A DNA stretch of 64,000 nt from positions 861,620 through 925,619 of the forward strand of contig NZ_FNVT01000002.1 of the NCBI RefSeq assembly GCF_900108335.1, in the 5' to 3' direction. Made by a program: the position numbers and the translations under genes. This DNA comes from Nonomuraea solani. Its GTDB lineage: Bacteria; Actinomycetota; Actinomycetes; Streptosporangiales; Streptosporangiaceae. The notes under the pieces are model-generated. The model worked only from the letters and a program-made list of their open reading frames with translations, had not been told where the DNA came from and searched no databases. Positions within the stretch are counted from its first letter, which is position 1; each line of letters starts with the position of its first letter. Below are positions 18,538 to 27,468 of the stretch, piece by piece.

Positions 18538-19107
18538 ATGGGGCTGTGTAACACGGCATCACGCGTGCGGCGCATCGCTGTCAGTGTGACAGCGGTGACC
18601 GTTGCGTTCGCGTTGTCGGGTTGCGGCAGCTTCATCGGCAGGTCACAGGCCAAGGACATCGCCGAGATCAACGTCTCGAGTCCCGAGCTGCGCGAGGGCA
18701 AACCGTTGCCGCGCGCGTTCTCCTGCCGTGGCGACCAGAGCAGCCCGCCGCTGCGCTGGTCGAGCCAGCCACTGTCAGAGGCGAAGTCGATCGCCATCGT
18801 GGTCGACAGCCACACCACTTCGGAATCGGCCGTGCACTGGGTGCTCTACAACATCCCGGCCACCACGACCGAGCTGGGCGCCAACGCCAGCGCCGATCCC
18901 CCCGAGGGGTCCGGCCAGGCCAAGACGACCAGTGGAAAGGCGGGCTACGAGCCCCCTTGTCAGGAATCCGGTAACTACCGCTTCAGCGTCTACACGCTGG
19001 ACGGCAAGGTCGATCCCAAGAAGGACGACTCGCTATCCGCGATCTTGAAGCAGATCGCGGATCAGACCATCGCCCGTGGCCGGCTCACAGCGGTGAACAT
19101 CGAGTGA
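18538..19107 (+). CDS. YbhB/YbcL-family (PEBP-like) lipoprotein
   Basis: A 189-residue secreted lipoprotein of the phosphatidylethanolamine-binding / Raf-kinase-inhibitor-like family. The signal peptide ends in the lipobox LSGC, so Cys28 or so would be lipidated. The PEBP fold is indicated by SSPPLRWS, HWVLYNIPA (the ligand-site His) and YRFSVYTLDGK. Bacterial members have no firmly known ligand. ATG at 18538 is preferred over a far-upstream in-frame start because it places the signal peptide at the N-terminus. No obvious operon partner. Confidence 0.88.
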   Translation: MGLCNTASRVRRIAVSVTAVTVAFALSGCGSFIGRSQAKDIAEINVSSPELREGKPLPRAFSCRGDQSSPPLRWSSQPLSEAKSIAIVVDSHTTSESAVHWVLYNIPATTTELGANASADPPEGSGQAKTTSGKAGYEPPCQESGNYRFSVYTLDGKVDPKKDDSLSAILKQIADQTIARGRLTAVNIE

Positions 19108-19157
19108 CCGGACGAACACGACATGTAGTACCGGTGTACCAATTCTTCACGTAGGGT

Positions 19158-19187
19158 GTGACAACTCTCATAGTGGTCCGACACAAT
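19158..19187 (+). promoter_or_regulatory. Possible promoter of the anchored Pro/Ala-rich protein
   Basis: GTGACA (19158-19163) and CACAAT (19182-19187) are separated by 18 bases, about 100 bases before the gene start. The boxes are near consensus but weak evidence alone. Confidence 0.35.
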
Positions 19188-19291
19188 CAGATCCAATTGT
19201 TAGGCACTGGTGATCCAAGGGGGCAGGTCGCGTCGATGGCCGCGCGATCTCATCGGTGCCAGAGGGAGGCCATGGCTTTGAGGGTGGTGCA

Positions 19292-20752
19292 ATGATCGCG
19301 GTCGTCGTGAGCTTGGTCGCTGTCGTGCTCCTCGTGCTCGTCGTCGTGGCACTGGGCATGCGTTCGATGAGTCGCCGAGAGAGTTCGCTTCCTCCGGAAC
19401 GGCTGAAGGAGATGGCCGAGAAGGAGGAGATGACCCATGCTCGCTCCACGGACGAGTTCGCGGCGCATGAGCCGCGGATGAACAATTTCAGCCCGGACTT
19501 CAGCCCGATCGACGAGGTCAAGCAGAAGCCCGTGCGCACTGGTCAGCGTGGCAGGCGTGGCGTCGACGAATGGGGCAACCCCAACAACGACGATGACGAC
19601 GAGGAGTTCTGGGCCAACATCCGCAGCGACGCCGAAGAAGGCGGTTTCGGCGCGGGTGGCACCGTCGCGGCCAGGAAGGCCGCCTCCCGCCCCGTCGAGC
19701 GCGAGCGGCCCACTGAGCAGCGTCCCGCCGCCGAGCAGCGTCCCGCCGAGGCCGAGCGTCCCGCCGCGAAGCGGGCCAAGCGCTCCGCCAAGCCGCAGCC
19801 CGCCGCCGCGTCCGCCTCGTCCGGCTACGCCGATCCCAACGCGGCCACCGTCCAGGCCCCTCTGCCTCAGCGCCCCGCCCCCCAGCGCCAGGCTCCCGCC
19901 GCCGCCGCTTCCTCCAACCTCGCCGACCTGGTCGAGCCGGTCCAGCGCATCACGCCGCCCACGCAGGCCGAGATGGCCGACCAGCGCACCATGACGTTCG
20001 CGGCGCCGACGGCCGACGTGATGAGCATCCTCGGCGCGGGCGCCCAGCCGGTGCCCGCCCCCACCTCACGGCCCGCCTCGGTGTCGTCCAACAGCATCCC
20101 GGCCTCCCCTGGCACCGGTTACGCCCCCCTCAACGGCAGCGGCGCCTTCCCGGCGGTCAGCCCGGCCTCCAGCGGCAACTTCCCCGCGGCCCAGCCGGCG
20201 CCCATCCACGGAGCGCCGACGAGCGACCCGTTCCCCGCCTACAACGGCGCGGCCGACCCGCTCGAGACCACCTGGACCAACCAGCCGGCGGCGTCCGCCA
20301 ACTGGCCCACTCCGCCCGACATCCTCGACGACCCCGCCCCCGCCGCCTCCGACCCGTACAGCGCCGCGACCTCGTGGCCGGCGTTCGAGCAGCCCGCCGG
20401 CCGCCCCCCGGCCTACCCCGCCTCCTACGAGGTGCGCTCCGGCTGGGCCGTGGCCGACGACTCCGACCCGCTCACCGGCCCCTCCCCCGCCACCAGCACC
20501 CCGACGGTGCCGGGCCGGGCGGTCGGGGCCTACGACGACGTGCTGTCGCTTCCCCCGACCTCGGTCCCGACGCCGCCCTCGCCGTTCGGCATGGGCGCCT
20601 ACGAGACGGGCGACATCACCACCAGCCCCGCCGCGGCCTGGCCCGAGCCCCCGTCGGGCAACGGCGCCCAGGCCGGCCGGCCCGCGCAGGGCAACGGCGG
20701 CAACCACCGCCGCGCGCCGGAGCAGGACTACCCGCACGACTACTACAGATGA
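19292..20752 (+). CDS. N-terminally anchored, proline/alanine-rich protein of unknown function
   Basis: A 486-residue protein with one N-terminal membrane helix (about 2-23), a basic stretch, then an acidic motif (NPNNDDDDEEFW, near 98-109) and about 370 residues of Ala/Pro/Ser-rich, mostly disordered sequence ending QDYPHDYYR. With the basic residues after the helix the long tail is probably cytoplasmic (inference by positive-inside). I do not recognise a family. ATG at 19292 follows GAGGGTGG; an in-frame GTG at 19256 would add 12 residues. It stands alone between the lipoprotein and the SulP gene. Confidence 0.7.
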   Translation: MIAVVVSLVAVVLLVLVVVALGMRSMSRRESSLPPERLKEMAEKEEMTHARSTDEFAAHEPRMNNFSPDFSPIDEVKQKPVRTGQRGRRGVDEWGNPNNDDDDEEFWANIRSDAEEGGFGAGGTVAARKAASRPVERERPTEQRPAAEQRPAEAERPAAKRAKRSAKPQPAAASASSGYADPNAATVQAPLPQRPAPQRQAPAAAASSNLADLVEPVQRITPPTQAEMADQRTMTFAAPTADVMSILGAGAQPVPAPTSRPASVSSNSIPASPGTGYAPLNGSGAFPAVSPASSGNFPAAQPAPIHGAPTSDPFPAYNGAADPLETTWTNQPAASANWPTPPDILDDPAPAASDPYSAATSWPAFEQPAGRPPAYPASYEVRSGWAVADDSDPLTGPSPATSTPTVPGRAVGAYDDVLSLPPTSVPTPPSPFGMGAYETGDITTSPAAAWPEPPSGNGAQAGRPAQGNGGNHRRAPEQDYPHDYYR

Positions 20753-20830
20753 TCTCCAGCCCCCATTAATACGTAAAACCCATGTGACACGCCCCTAAAG
20801 CGGGGTCGACGGACCAATAGGGTTTGCCCC

Positions 20831-23077
20831 ATGATCCGCGACACGCAGAGTAGCTGGGCGAGCACCCTCCGGCATGATGTGCCAGCCTCGCTCGTGGTTT
20901 TCCTCGTCGCGGTGCCCCTCTCCCTGGGCATCGCGATGGCCTCTGGGGCACCGCTGGCCGCCGGTCTGATAGCCGCCGTGGTGGGCGGTATCGTGGCGGG
21001 GGCCCTGGGCGGCTCGGCCGTTCAGGTGAGCGGGCCCGCCGCCGGTCTGTCGCTGGTGGTCGTGGATCTCGTGCACACGTACGGATGGCGCGCCACCTGC
21101 ATGATCACCCTGCTGGCCGGGGCCGTACAGCTCGTACTCGGGGTGTTCAAGGCGGCCAGGGCGGCGCTGGCGGTGTCGCCGGCCGTCATCCACGGCATGC
21201 TGGCCGCCGTCGGCGTGATCATCGCCCTCTCCCAGCTCCACGTCGTCCTCGGCGGCAGCTCCCAGCGTTCCGCCATCGCGAACATCGTCGAGCTTCCCGG
21301 CCAGATCGCCGACCTGCACGGCCACAAGGTCGCCGTCGGCCTGCTCACGATCACGGTGCTGGCGCTGTGGACGCGCCTGCCGAAGCGCGTCAGGGCGGTC
21401 CCCGCGCCGCTGGCGGCGCTGCTCGTGGCGGCGCTGACGGCGTGGACGTTCGGCTGGGACGTCACGCGGGTGGATCTGTCCGACACCGTCACCGAATGGG
21501 CCTTCCCGGTGCTGCCGCAGGGCGACTGGCACCTGGTCGTGGCGGCGGTGCTGCTGGTGGCGCTGCTGGCCGGCTGCGAGTCGCTGCTGTGCTCGGTGGC
21601 GATCGACGGCAAGCACGGCGGCCGCCGCGTGGACCTGGACCAGGAGCTGACCGGCCAGGGCGTGGCGAACATGGTCACCGGCGCGCTCGGCGGCCTGCCG
21701 GTGGCCGGGGTGATCGTGCGGAGCACCGCGAACGTGCAGGCGGGCGCGCGTACCCGCTGGTCGGCGATCCTGCACGGGGTGTGGGTGCTGGTGTTCGCGC
21801 TGGGGTTCGGCTGGTCGATCAAGCTGATCCCGCTGGAGGCGCTGGCGGCGCTGCTGGTGTTCATCGGCGTGCAGATGGTGAACCTGGGCCACATCAGGAA
21901 GGTGCACGGGCACGGCGAGGTGCCGGTGTACGTGGTCACGATGGGCGCCGTGATCCTGCTCGGGCTGGCCGAGGGGGTGCTGGCGGGGCTGGCCCTGGCC
22001 GCGCTGCTCGCGCTGCGCCGGCTGACCTGGGTGACGGTGCTCAAGCGCGAGGACCGCGACGGGCGGCTGCACGTGACGATCTCGGGGTCGCTGACGTTCC
22101 TGGGGGTGCCGAGGCTGACGCACGAGCTGCGGACGATCCCGGCGGGCGCGGCCGTGGACCTCGATCTGAACATCGACTTCATGGACAACGGCGCCTTCGA
22201 GGCGATCCACTCCTGGCGGCTGGACCACGAGCGCATGGGCGGCACCGTGGACATCGACGAACTGCACGACGAGTGGTACACGCTGGCGGCCAGCGGCGCG
22301 CGCATGTTCCCCGTCAAGTCGCCGCCGAAGGCGCCCGACCGCTGGTGGCTGCCGTGGGCGCAGCGGCGCCGCCGTCCCGCCCGTCCTGTGGTGCCGCTGG
22401 ACGGCGCGTCCGGGCAGGAGGAGTGCCAGCTCACGGCGGGGGCGCGCGAGTTCCATCGGCGTACGGCGCCGCTGGTGCGCCCCATCTTCACCGAGCTGGC
22501 TCGGAAACAGCAGCCGACGCATCTGTTCATCACCTGCGCGGACTCCCGGATCATGCCCAGCCTGATCACCGCGAGCGGCCCCGGTGACCTGTTCACGGTG
22601 CGCAACATCGGTAACCTGGTGCCGCGCAGGGGGTCGGAGCCGCACGACGACTCGGTGGTGGCGGCGATCGAGTACGCGACGCAGGTGCTGGGCGTGCACA
22701 CGATCACGGTGTGCGGGCATTCGGGGTGCGGCGCGATGGCGGGGGTGCTGAGCGGCGGGGTGCAGGCGGGCAGCCTGCCGGGGCTGCGCAGGTGGCTGCG
22801 GCACGGGGACCACAGTCTGGCCACGTTCATCGAGACCGAGGGAGATCGGCTGCACGGCGGGGCGCTGGACGTGCTGTGCCGGGTCAACGTGCAGCAGCAA
22901 TTGGAGAACCTGCGGACGTACCGGAAGGTCGACGAGCAGATCAGGGCGGGCAAGCTGGAGCTGGTGGGGCTGTACTTCGACATCGGCTCGGCGCGGGTGC
23001 ACATGGTGCCGCCGCTGCGGCCCCCGCTCGCCGTCAAGACCGATCGCCGGGTGACGGCCGCGGACGGGCAGTTCTGA
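20831..23077 (+). CDS. SulP-family anion transporter fused to a beta-carbonic anhydrase
   Basis: One 748-residue polypeptide with three parts: a SulP transporter (about 1-400, roughly a dozen membrane segments, starting near VPASLVVFLVAVPLSLGIA), a STAS-like domain (about 410-500), and a beta-class carbonic anhydrase (about 530-748). The zinc site is complete: Cys569 and Asp571 in ITCADSR, His630 and Cys633 in CGHSGCGAM. SulP proteins of the BicA branch carry bicarbonate, so coupling to CO2/bicarbonate interconversion at the inner face is the natural inference, though sulfate cannot be excluded. Such fusions are known in bacteria. Start ATG 20831. Confidence 0.93.
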   Translation: MIRDTQSSWASTLRHDVPASLVVFLVAVPLSLGIAMASGAPLAAGLIAAVVGGIVAGALGGSAVQVSGPAAGLSLVVVDLVHTYGWRATCMITLLAGAVQLVLGVFKAARAALAVSPAVIHGMLAAVGVIIALSQLHVVLGGSSQRSAIANIVELPGQIADLHGHKVAVGLLTITVLALWTRLPKRVRAVPAPLAALLVAALTAWTFGWDVTRVDLSDTVTEWAFPVLPQGDWHLVVAAVLLVALLAGCESLLCSVAIDGKHGGRRVDLDQELTGQGVANMVTGALGGLPVAGVIVRSTANVQAGARTRWSAILHGVWVLVFALGFGWSIKLIPLEALAALLVFIGVQMVNLGHIRKVHGHGEVPVYVVTMGAVILLGLAEGVLAGLALAALLALRRLTWVTVLKREDRDGRLHVTISGSLTFLGVPRLTHELRTIPAGAAVDLDLNIDFMDNGAFEAIHSWRLDHERMGGTVDIDELHDEWYTLAASGARMFPVKSPPKAPDRWWLPWAQRRRRPARPVVPLDGASGQEECQLTAGAREFHRRTAPLVRPIFTELARKQQPTHLFITCADSRIMPSLITASGPGDLFTVRNIGNLVPRRGSEPHDDSVVAAIEYATQVLGVHTITVCGHSGCGAMAGVLSGGVQAGSLPGLRRWLRHGDHSLATFIETEGDRLHGGALDVLCRVNVQQQLENLRTYRKVDEQIRAGKLELVGLYFDIGSARVHMVPPLRPPLAVKTDRRVTAADGQF

Positions 23078-23190
23078 GTAATCCTGCGCAGACCGGACGG
23101 CGCCGCCGGGGTTAGGGTCGCGGTGCCAGCGAGGTTCTCCTGATGCCCATGGCGCTCCTCGCGACGCCGGTCCTGACTCCCAGGGGCCGG

Positions 23191-23277
23191 AGGGGCGGAG
23201 GTGCCCTCTGTCACGCTATGCCCCCGGGCGGGGGCTGCCGATGGTAGCGAGACAGCGGAATAGTCACCTCCGCCCCT
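23191..23277. other. Large nested inverted repeat (candidate structured RNA or cruciform)
   Basis: Outer arms of 13 perfect bases (23191-23203 with 23265-23277). Inside, CTGTC/GACAG, GCTA/TAGC and GCCCCC/GGGGGC arms nest in the right order, so the whole 87 bases can fold into one long interrupted hairpin. This exceeds an ordinary terminator. I cannot match it to a known riboswitch class. It could be a leader or small RNA of the conservon, a strong terminator for the SulP gene, or a remnant of a short mobile repeat. Confidence 0.5.
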
Positions 23278-23290
23278 CATCGTTTTCGCA

Positions 23291-23320
23291 CCCCATTTCC
23301 CGATATTTCGGGAAATGGGG
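23291..23320. terminator. Perfect 13-base-pair hairpin
   Basis: CCCCATTTCCCGA and its exact complement flank a TATT loop, followed by GTTTGG. It could terminate transcription from the SulP gene or act as a symmetric protein-binding site; position about 170 bases before cvnA permits either. Confidence 0.55.
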
Positions 23321-23489
23321 TTTGGTGCAATATCCAATTCTGTCCTGGTATGGGGTTACCAGAGTTAAATGGGGCGGCAGGAAAAGACCGGCGATTTACC
23401 TGTGTGGTCAAGTGACGAACTGGTAAAAGTAAGTCCAAGCATCGTCCACCCGTAAATGGCCTGCCGGCCGAAAGCCGCGAGGACCCATC

Positions 23490-24833
23490 ATGATCACATC
23501 GGATCTCCTGATCGGTGCGTTGCTCGGCGGCTCCGCCGTCGCCATCATGGCCGCGCTGGCCGGAGCCCTCGTCCGGCAGACCCTCGCCAAGCGCGCCGCC
23601 ACCCGGGCCGCCGGCGCCGCCCAGCGAGCGGCGCAGGCGGCGGAGCAGCGCGCCGAGACCGCCCTCAAGAAGGCCGAGGCCGCGCAGCGGCAGGCCGACG
23701 CCAACGGGCAGTGGTACGAAGCGGTCGTCGGCGAGTTCGGCCGCCTGGTCGACCGGTTACGCGCGGTCGCCGACATCGAGGCCGGATATCCCGGTGTGGA
23801 GAATCCGGGCCCGCTGCACGCGTTCCTGACCGACACCCCCGTCCCCGGCTACTGCCACGACGCCGAGAACCTCGTACGCGACAGGGCGGCCGCCATCCGC
23901 AGCGACGTGTCCGCCGCCGCCAGGGCCGGCGTGCGCGGCGTCGCCGACACCGCCCAGTCCTACCTCACCCGGCTGCAGATCAAGATCGACGAAGAGCTCG
24001 GCATCCACACCGACATCGGCCCCTTCCACCAGGGCCTGATCGAGATCGACCACCTGGCCACCCAGGCCCTGCACAGCCTGCAGCGGCTGCGCATCCTGGC
24101 CGGTTCCTGGCCGGGCGTGCAGCGGGACGACTGCACCTTCAGGGAGATCGTCGAGAGCGCCAGAGGCCGGATCGGCCCCTACCTGCGCGTCGACTACAAC
24201 TACGAGCCCGAGACCGGGGAGACCTGGGTCGAGGGCCGCGTCGTCGAGCCCATCATCGTCGCCCTGGCCGAGGTGCTCGACAACGCCACCAGCTACTCCG
24301 ACGACCGCGTGGACGTCTACGTCCAGGAGGTCCAGGCCGGTTACCGCGTCGTGGTGGAGGATCGCGGGCTGGGCATGAACTCCTTCCAGCGGGCCGAGGC
24401 CGAATACCTGCTGTCCCGGCACGCGACCCTGGAGGCCGCCGGGCTCAAGGACGAGCGCAAGCTCGGGTTCGCCATCGTCGGGCGGCTGGCCTGCGACTAC
24501 GGCTTCCGCGTCGACGTCGACGCCCCGTCCAGCAGTAACGGGGTCAAGGCCGTCTGCCTCGTACCGGCTCATCTGACCGGGAGGAGCCCGCGCCCGGAGC
24601 CCCGCCAGGCGGCGCCCCCGCCCAGGGAAGAGCCCGAACCGGCCGAGCCGCCGTCGATCACCACGGCGGCGGGCTTGCCCAAACGCCAGGCGCACGCGCG
24701 GCCCGCACCGACCGCCCGGTCTCCGATCACCGGCGCCGTTCCCGCCGAAGGGGAGGACGCCGGCATGGAATCGCTCTTCGAGGCGCTGCGCGCCGGATAC
24801 GCCGACCGTGACACCGAGCAAGGACAGTCATAG
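23490..24833 (+). CDS. cvnA: Conservon sensor-kinase-like protein CvnA
   Basis: First gene of a conservon. The 447-residue protein has an N-terminal membrane helix (about 5-27), a coiled-coil-like Ala/Arg/Gln stretch (about 45-75), and a C-terminal HATPase domain with the N-box EVLDNATSYS and the G1-like DRGLGMN. There is no convincing phospho-acceptor H-box, as in other CvnA proteins, so it probably acts as an ATP-binding scaffold or sensor rather than a classical kinase. In Streptomyces, Cvn proteins form a membrane complex resembling eukaryotic G-protein systems. Its stop is 2 bases before cvnB. A strongly structured region lies upstream. Confidence 0.9.
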   Translation: MITSDLLIGALLGGSAVAIMAALAGALVRQTLAKRAATRAAGAAQRAAQAAEQRAETALKKAEAAQRQADANGQWYEAVVGEFGRLVDRLRAVADIEAGYPGVENPGPLHAFLTDTPVPGYCHDAENLVRDRAAAIRSDVSAAARAGVRGVADTAQSYLTRLQIKIDEELGIHTDIGPFHQGLIEIDHLATQALHSLQRLRILAGSWPGVQRDDCTFREIVESARGRIGPYLRVDYNYEPETGETWVEGRVVEPIIVALAEVLDNATSYSDDRVDVYVQEVQAGYRVVVEDRGLGMNSFQRAEAEYLLSRHATLEAAGLKDERKLGFAIVGRLACDYGFRVDVDAPSSSNGVKAVCLVPAHLTGRSPRPEPRQAAPPPREEPEPAEPPSITTAAGLPKRQAHARPAPTARSPITGAVPAEGEDAGMESLFEALRAGYADRDTEQGQS

Positions 24834-24835
24834 CC

Positions 24836-25276
24836 ATGACCACCCAGCCCACCGCCGACATGATCGACATGACCGGGACCCTCAACCGGCTGGTCACCGA
24901 GCACGACGCCATCGTCAACGCGATGCTGTTCACCACCGACGGGCTGCTGCTGGCGCGCTCGCAGCGCCTCAGCCAGGAGGAGGGCGAGCGCACGGCGGCG
25001 ATGATGGCGGGCCTGCAGTCGCTGCAGCGGCAACTGGCCGGCTTCTGCGGCATGCCGCCCGAGCAGCAGCTCGCGGCGCCGTGGCGGCACATGATCAGCG
25101 ATCTGACCGATGTGACCGTGCTGCTGTTCGCCGCGGGCGAGCGTACCGGGCTGGCGGTGTCGGTCCGTGGCGGCTCCACGACCGCGCCGGTCGGCGTGGC
25201 CATCCAGGCCATCATGAAGACGATCAGGGGCCTCCAGCCGGTGCTGGGCGCCCGGGAACGGGGCAAGCCCTCGTGA
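24836..25276 (+). CDS. cvnB: Conservon roadblock/LC7 protein CvnB
   Basis: A 146-residue roadblock/LC7-domain protein; in other systems these act as partners or GAP-like regulators of small GTPases such as MglA. Typical text is NAMLFTTDGLLLARS and VLLFAAGERTGLAVSV, with the fold covering about 12-130. It lies between cvnA (2-base gap) and cvnC (4-base GTGA overlap), so it is co-translated with them and presumably modulates CvnD. Confidence 0.92.
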   Translation: MTTQPTADMIDMTGTLNRLVTEHDAIVNAMLFTTDGLLLARSQRLSQEEGERTAAMMAGLQSLQRQLAGFCGMPPEQQLAAPWRHMISDLTDVTVLLFAAGERTGLAVSVRGGSTTAPVGVAIQAIMKTIRGLQPVLGARERGKPS

Positions 25277-25632
25277 GCGACCCGGCGCAGCGGCGGGCCG
25301 GTGTGGTGCGCTCGCACGCCGCCACCGGTGGCAGCCCCATGCCGTCCCCCTCCCCCTTGGACGAGGCCACCCTCCTGATCGCCGACCCCGGGCGGCCGCT
25401 CGACGGCCTGGCCGCCCACGCCCGGCGCACGATGGCGTTGTGCCTGCCGGGCGTGCTGTCCGTGGCGGAGGTCTCGTACCATCTGCGGCTGCCCGGCGCG
25501 GTCGTCAAGGCCATCGTCACGGCGCTGATCGACAGCGGGCATCTGTCCGCCCGCGCGCCCTATACCCCCACCGCCGGACATTTCGATGTCGAATTCCTCC
25601 AGCAGGTGTTGGATGCCTTACACAAACTCTGA
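25273..25632 (+). CDS. cvnC: Conservon DUF742 protein CvnC
   Basis: A 119-residue protein of the DUF742 family, always found between the roadblock and GTPase genes of conservons. The C-terminal two thirds resembles a winged helix: CLPGVLSVAEVSYHLRLPGAVVKA, cited in part as VAEVSYHLRLP. Start GTG at 25273 overlaps the cvnB stop. A longer open frame runs back to 24808 but is a shadow of cvnB. Its stop overlaps the start of cvnD by 20 bases. Molecular role unknown. Confidence 0.9.
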   Translation: MSDPAQRRAGVVRSHAATGGSPMPSPSPLDEATLLIADPGRPLDGLAAHARRTMALCLPGVLSVAEVSYHLRLPGAVVKAIVTALIDSGHLSARAPYTPTAGHFDVEFLQQVLDALHKL

Positions 25633-26206
25633 TCGTTATGTACCGGTCGCGGCGCGTCCGGTGAAGATCGTCGTACTGGGCCCGTTCGCAGTGGGTAAAA
25701 CAACGTTCATCGGCACCGTGTCGGAAATTCGGCCGATGCACACAGAAGAACAAATGACCCAAGCGGGACAACTCGTGGACGACCTTCATGATGTGCGCGA
25801 CAAGAGCACGACCACCGTCGCGATGGATTTCGGTCGTCTCACCCTCACCTCCGACATCGTGCTCTACCTGTTCGGCGCCCCCGGGCAGCAGCGGTTCAGC
25901 GGCATGGTCCGCTGTCTCATGGAAGGCGCCCTGGGCGGGCTGGTGCTGGTCGACACCCGCCGCATCGAGCAGAGCTTTCCCGCCATCGACCTGCTGGAGG
26001 AGGCGGGCCTGCCCTACACCGTCGCCGTCAACCACTTCGACGGCGGCCCTCGATACGCCGAGGCCGACCTGCGCGACAGCCTCAGCCTGCCCCTCGACCG
26101 TTCCCTGGTCAGCCTGGACGCGCGCGAGCTCCGCTCCGCCAAGCAGGGTCTGATCGCCCTCGTCACCGCCATCCTCTCGCAGTCCCGCCTGGAGCCCGCC
26201 CGATGA
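25613..26206 (+). CDS. cvnD: Conservon small GTPase-like protein CvnD
   Basis: A 197-residue P-loop NTPase of the conservon/MglA-like group and the presumed switch of the system. The Walker A is LGPFAVGKTT; the G3-like element is FGAPGQQRF (DxxG replaced by APGQ) and the G4-like element is NHFD. I prefer ATG at 25613 over one at 25586 because AGGTG precedes it and the P-loop then sits near the N-terminus as in homologues. It overlaps cvnC upstream and the first P450 downstream (ATGA). Confidence 0.9.
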   Translation: MPYTNSDRYVPVAARPVKIVVLGPFAVGKTTFIGTVSEIRPMHTEEQMTQAGQLVDDLHDVRDKSTTTVAMDFGRLTLTSDIVLYLFGAPGQQRFSGMVRCLMEGALGGLVLVDTRRIEQSFPAIDLLEEAGLPYTVAVNHFDGGPRYAEADLRDSLSLPLDRSLVSLDARELRSAKQGLIALVTAILSQSRLEPAR

Positions 26207-27468
26207 TCCCCTCCTCCCCCTCCTCGGTCCGGCTGTTCGGCGACGTGTTCGCCATCCGCCCGCAGGACGCCTACCAGGCGTTGCGCGCCGCGGGCCCGAT
26301 CGCCTGGGCCGAGATCGCCGAAGGCGTGCACGCCCTGGTCGTCACCAGCCGGCACGCCGCCCGCGATCTGCTCAACGACGACGCCACGTACAGCAAGGAC
26401 AGCCGGTTGTGGGGCGACCTGGCGAAGGGGCGCGTGCCGCGGGACAGCCCGGTCCTGGCCCTGATGGCCTACCGCCCCAGCCTCCTGTACGCCGACGGCG
26501 GCCCGCACGCCCGGCTGCGGCACGCCATGGACGACTGCCTGGCCCGGATCAACCTGCACCACCTGCACGACAACACCCGCGCCCACGCTTCGCGCCTCAT
26601 CGACGGCTTCGCCCTAGAGGGGCACGCCGACCTGATGGCGCAGTACGCCGACACGCTGCCGCTGCGGGTCTTCACCGACCTGCTCGGCTGCCCGCCGCCC
26701 CTGGTCGAGCGCATGCTCACGGCCTGCCAGGGCATGATCAACGCCGGCCCGGAGGCCGAGCAGGCCGCGGGCGACCTCGCGCAGTGCCTGGCCGAGATCA
26801 TCCAGATGAAGAGCACCCGGCCGGGAGACGACTGCACCTCGTGGATGTTGTCGCACCCCGCCCGGCTCACGCCCGAGGAGATCCTGCATCAGCTCGTCGT
26901 CCTCATCGGCGCCGGGACCGTCCCCACCGCCGCCTGGATCGCCTCCACGCTACGCCTGCTGCTGACCGACAACGGCTACGCCGGCGACCTGGCCGGCGGT
27001 GCGGTCACGGTCCGCCGGGCCATGGAGCAGGTGCTGTGGACGCGTTCGCCCATGGCCAACTTCTCCGTCCACTACGCCCGCCACGACACCGCCCTGTACG
27101 GCGTCCCCATCCCGGCCGGTGTGCCCATCCTGATCAGCCACGCCGCCACCGGGACCGATCCCTCACTCCCCCATCCCGGCTACGACAACCGCTCCCACCT
27201 GGCCTGGTCGGCCGGGCCACACCGCTGCCCGGCCGAGAGCCACGCCTCCGTGATCGCCCAGACCGGCATCGAGACACTCCTCGACCGGCTGTGGAAGGTC
27301 GACCTCATCGACGCCGACACACCCCATCGGCCAGGTCCGTTCCACCAATGCCCCGCCACCCTCGGCATCCGCTTCCGTCCGCACGCGGCGGACACCCCCG
27401 CCACCGCACCGCCCGCCGGAGGTAACCGTGACCACGATCCTCGACCCCACCGGTACACACCTGTATGA
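26203..27468 (+). CDS. Conservon cytochrome P450, CYP157-like, lacking the ExxR motif
   Basis: A 421-residue P450. The haem ligand is Cys342 in [11 protein letters not shown], and the I-helix reads [11 protein letters not shown]. Where nearly all P450s have E-x-x-R in helix K, this protein reads EQVLW (275-279), so both invariant residues are replaced. That substitution is the known hallmark of the CYP157 family, whose members sit in conservons next to CYP154 genes. The substrate is unknown. Start ATG 26203 overlaps cvnD; its last 41 bases overlap the next P450. A small downstream extension after the heme domain (rich in Pro/Ala/His) is odd. Confidence 0.9.
   Translation: MIPSSPSSVRLFGDVFAIRPQDAYQALRAAGPIAWAEIAEGVHALVVTSRHAARDLLNDDATYSKDSRLWGDLAKGRVPRDSPVLALMAYRPSLLYADGGPHARLRHAMDDCLARINLHHLHDNTRAHASRLIDGFALEGHADLMAQYADTLPLRVFTDLLGCPPPLVERMLTACQGMINAGPEAEQAAGDLAQCLAEIIQMKSTRPGDDCTSWMLSHPARLTPEEILHQLVVLIGAGTVPTAAWIASTLRLLLTDNGYAGDLAGGAVTVRRAMEQVLWTRSPMANFSVHYARHDTALYGVPIPAGVPILISHAATGTDPSLPHPGYDNRSHLAWSAGPHRCPAESHASVIAQTGIETLLDRLWKVDLIDADTPHRPGPFHQCPATLGIRFRPHAADTPATAPPAGGNRDHDPRPHRYTPV

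Larger units (their letters stand above)
23078..23489. other. Structured 412-base spacer before the conservon
   Basis: No gene is seen. Instead there are successive inverted repeats: GCGAGG/CCTCGC at 23129-23162, a large nested one at 23191-23277, and a perfect hairpin at 23291-23320. Beyond 23330 the text turns AT-richer (TTAAATGG, GGTAAAAGTAAG), where the cvnA promoter should lie. Confidence 0.6.

Noticed and set aside
20795..23002. Minus-strand frames of 735-770 codons opposite the SulP-carbonic anhydrase gene
   Set aside because: Shadows of the strongly supported plus-strand gene with no recognisable motifs.
23129..23320. Known riboswitch (cobalamin, c-di-AMP or SAM type)
   Set aside because: None of the conserved core motifs of these classes could be matched by eye; only generic pairing is seen.
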